Shown piece after piece: positions 63,077 through 64,000 of a DNA stretch of 64,000 nt. Within the stretch, counting starts at the first letter, position 1. The number at the start of each line of letters is the position of its first letter. The position numbers and the translations under genes are program-made. The notes beneath the pieces are model-generated. The model worked only from the letters and a program-made list of their open reading frames with translations, had not been told where the DNA came from and ran no database searches. The stretch is taken from the NCBI RefSeq assembly GCF_009498035.1, contig NZ_CP034550.1, positions 9,486,001 through 9,550,000 of the forward strand, given 5' to 3'. The DNA is from Saccharothrix syringae (GTDB lineage: Bacteria; Actinomycetota; Actinomycetes; Mycobacteriales; Pseudonocardiaceae).

Positions 63077-63880
63077 TCAGTCTTCCTGAGTAGGTGAAGT
63101 CTGCGTGTTCGCCGAGTTGGGCGCGTGCCCGTTCCCGGACGCGGCGGCTTCCCGCTCCGCCTGGACCCGTTCGTGCAGCACGCGGTAGGCGGCCTCGGCC
63201 GCCTTCTGCTCGGCTTCCTTCTTCGTGCTCCCGTCACCGGTGCCGTGCGGCCGGCCACCGACGAACACCGTGGCGGTGAACTCCTTGCGGTGGTCCGGTC
63301 CCTGGTCGTCGACCCGGTACTCGGGGACGCCCAGACCCGCCGACGCGGTCAGCTCCTGGAGGCTGGTCTTCCAGTCCAGGCCGGCACCGCGCCGCGGCGC
63401 CTCGGCCAGCAGCGGGTCGAACAGGTGGTGGACCAAGGTGCGCGCGGTGTCGATGCCGAACTGCAGGTACACCGCGCCGATGACGGCCTCCAGGCCGTCC
63501 GCGAGGATGCTCGCCTTGTCCCGGCCGCCGGTCAGCTCCTCGCCCCGACCGAGCAGCAGGTGACCACCCAGGCCGTCCTCGCCCAGACCGCGGGCCACGC
63601 CCGCCAGGGCGTGCATGTTCACCACGCTCGCGCGGAGCTTGGCGAGCTGCCCCTCGGGCAGGTCCGGGTGCGTGCGGTACAGGTGGTCGGTAACGACGAG
63701 GCCGAGCACCGCGTCGCCCAGGAACTCCAGTCGCTCGTTGGGCGGCAGCCCACCGTTCTCGTACGCGTACGACCGGTGCGTCAGTGCGAGCGTCAGCAGC
63801 TCGGCGTCCAACGGGACGCCGAGCGCTTCGAGCAACGGGGCGCGGTCGGCGGACCGACCACGCGACGACCTACCCCCCAC
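63077..63880 (-). CDS. rnc: Ribonuclease III
   Basis: A 267-aa enzyme. Catalytic signature [16 protein letters not shown] (residues 48-63), second acidic site [14 protein letters not shown], then a dsRNA-binding domain ([19 protein letters not shown] ... [20 protein letters not shown]) and a disordered tail. It starts at GTG 63880. It processes rRNA precursors and structured mRNAs. The order rpmF-rnc-mutM is the actinobacterial standard. Confidence 0.95.
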   Translation of the reverse strand: MGGRSSRGRSADRAPLLEALGVPLDAELLTLALTHRSYAYENGGLPPNERLEFLGDAVLGLVVTDHLYRTHPDLPEGQLAKLRASVVNMHALAGVARGLGEDGLGGHLLLGRGEELTGGRDKASILADGLEAVIGAVYLQFGIDTARTLVHHLFDPLLAEAPRRGAGLDWKTSLQELTASAGLGVPEYRVDDQGPDHRKEFTATVFVGGRPHGTGDGSTKKEAEQKAAEAAYRVLHERVQAEREAAASGNGHAPNSANTQTSPTQED

Positions 63881-63912
63881 GTCGCGACGCTACCTTCGCT
63901 TCGCCAGGGAGG

Positions 63913-64000
63913 TCAGGCCGGCTGGACGACCTGGCGGCCGTCGTACTGGCCGCAGGCCGGGCAGGCGACGTGCTGCGGCTTCGGCTGGCGGCAGGCCCGG
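63913..64000 (-). CDS. rpmF: 50S ribosomal protein L32 (5' part beyond window)
   Basis: The last 28 residues are visible and end CPACGQYDGRQVVQPA. They contain the CxxC zinc pair and the GRQV motif of bL32. The upstream part, including the first Cys pair, lies past position 64000. It is the expected gene before rnc. Confidence 0.85.
   Translation of the reverse strand, partial: RACRQPKPQHVACPACGQYDGRQVVQPA

Overview
The window is high-GC DNA from an actinomycete. The GTG starts, GTGA/ATGA-coupled genes and gene order point to the Pseudonocardiaceae (Saccharothrix/Actinosynnema/Lentzea-like); this is a judgement from gene content and not a computed placement. About four fifths of it is a conserved minus-strand chromosomal block: rpmF-rnc-mutM, acyP-smc, ftsY, amt-glnB-glnD, ffh, rpsP-khpA-rimM-trmD-rplS-lepB-lepB-rnhB-DUF2469, yraN-comM-dprA. 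Lineage-specific genes are inserted into that block.

Region 1-12.1 kb is accessory. It opens with an AbiV-type abortive-infection gene facing a nucleotidyltransferase-like operon, then a perfect 25-bp palindrome and a protein with a restriction-endonuclease-like core. From 3.8 to 12.1 kb lies an integrative element interrupting dprA. Its right end carries an intact pair of large tyrosine recombinases, arranged like tnpA-tnpB of Tn554, stopping about 50 bp from a dprA cut after codon 224. Its left end carries an inverted, 3'-truncated tnpA relative and an inverted, diverged 195-bp dprA fragment. The two tnpA copies share an inverted upstream sequence. Between them lie small cassettes in which tiny membrane peptides are followed by strong hairpins.

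Region 12.1-31 kb is housekeeping: transformation and DNA processing (comM, broken dprA), ribosome and tRNA maturation, two tandem signal peptidases, SRP GTPase, and the ammonium-sensing operon amt-glnB-glnD. Two CPBP membrane proteins, a 5-oxoprolinase subunit and an amidohydrolase are interspersed.

Region 31-41.8 kb is purine-ring catabolism. Uricase, a fused UraD-UraH protein, allantoinase and allantoicase take urate to ureidoglycolate. Malate synthase removes glyoxylate, and a divergent IclR-family regulator sits beside a palindrome lying inside the malate synthase promoter. Only the ureidoglycolate lyase step is not obvious.

Region 41.8-51 kb holds ftsY, anmK, a solute:sodium symporter, a P450, an acyltransferase and a sigma-factor operon led by an unlisted 38-aa coupled ORF. 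Region 51-64 kb holds smc, an ECF sigma/anti-sigma pair, acyP, a run of Thr/Pro-rich exported proteins including a CAP-domain protein, an AAC(2')-I aminoglycoside acetyltransferase, a KdpE-like regulator, a MarR regulator, mutM, rnc and the start of rpmF. No tRNA, rRNA or CRISPR array was seen.
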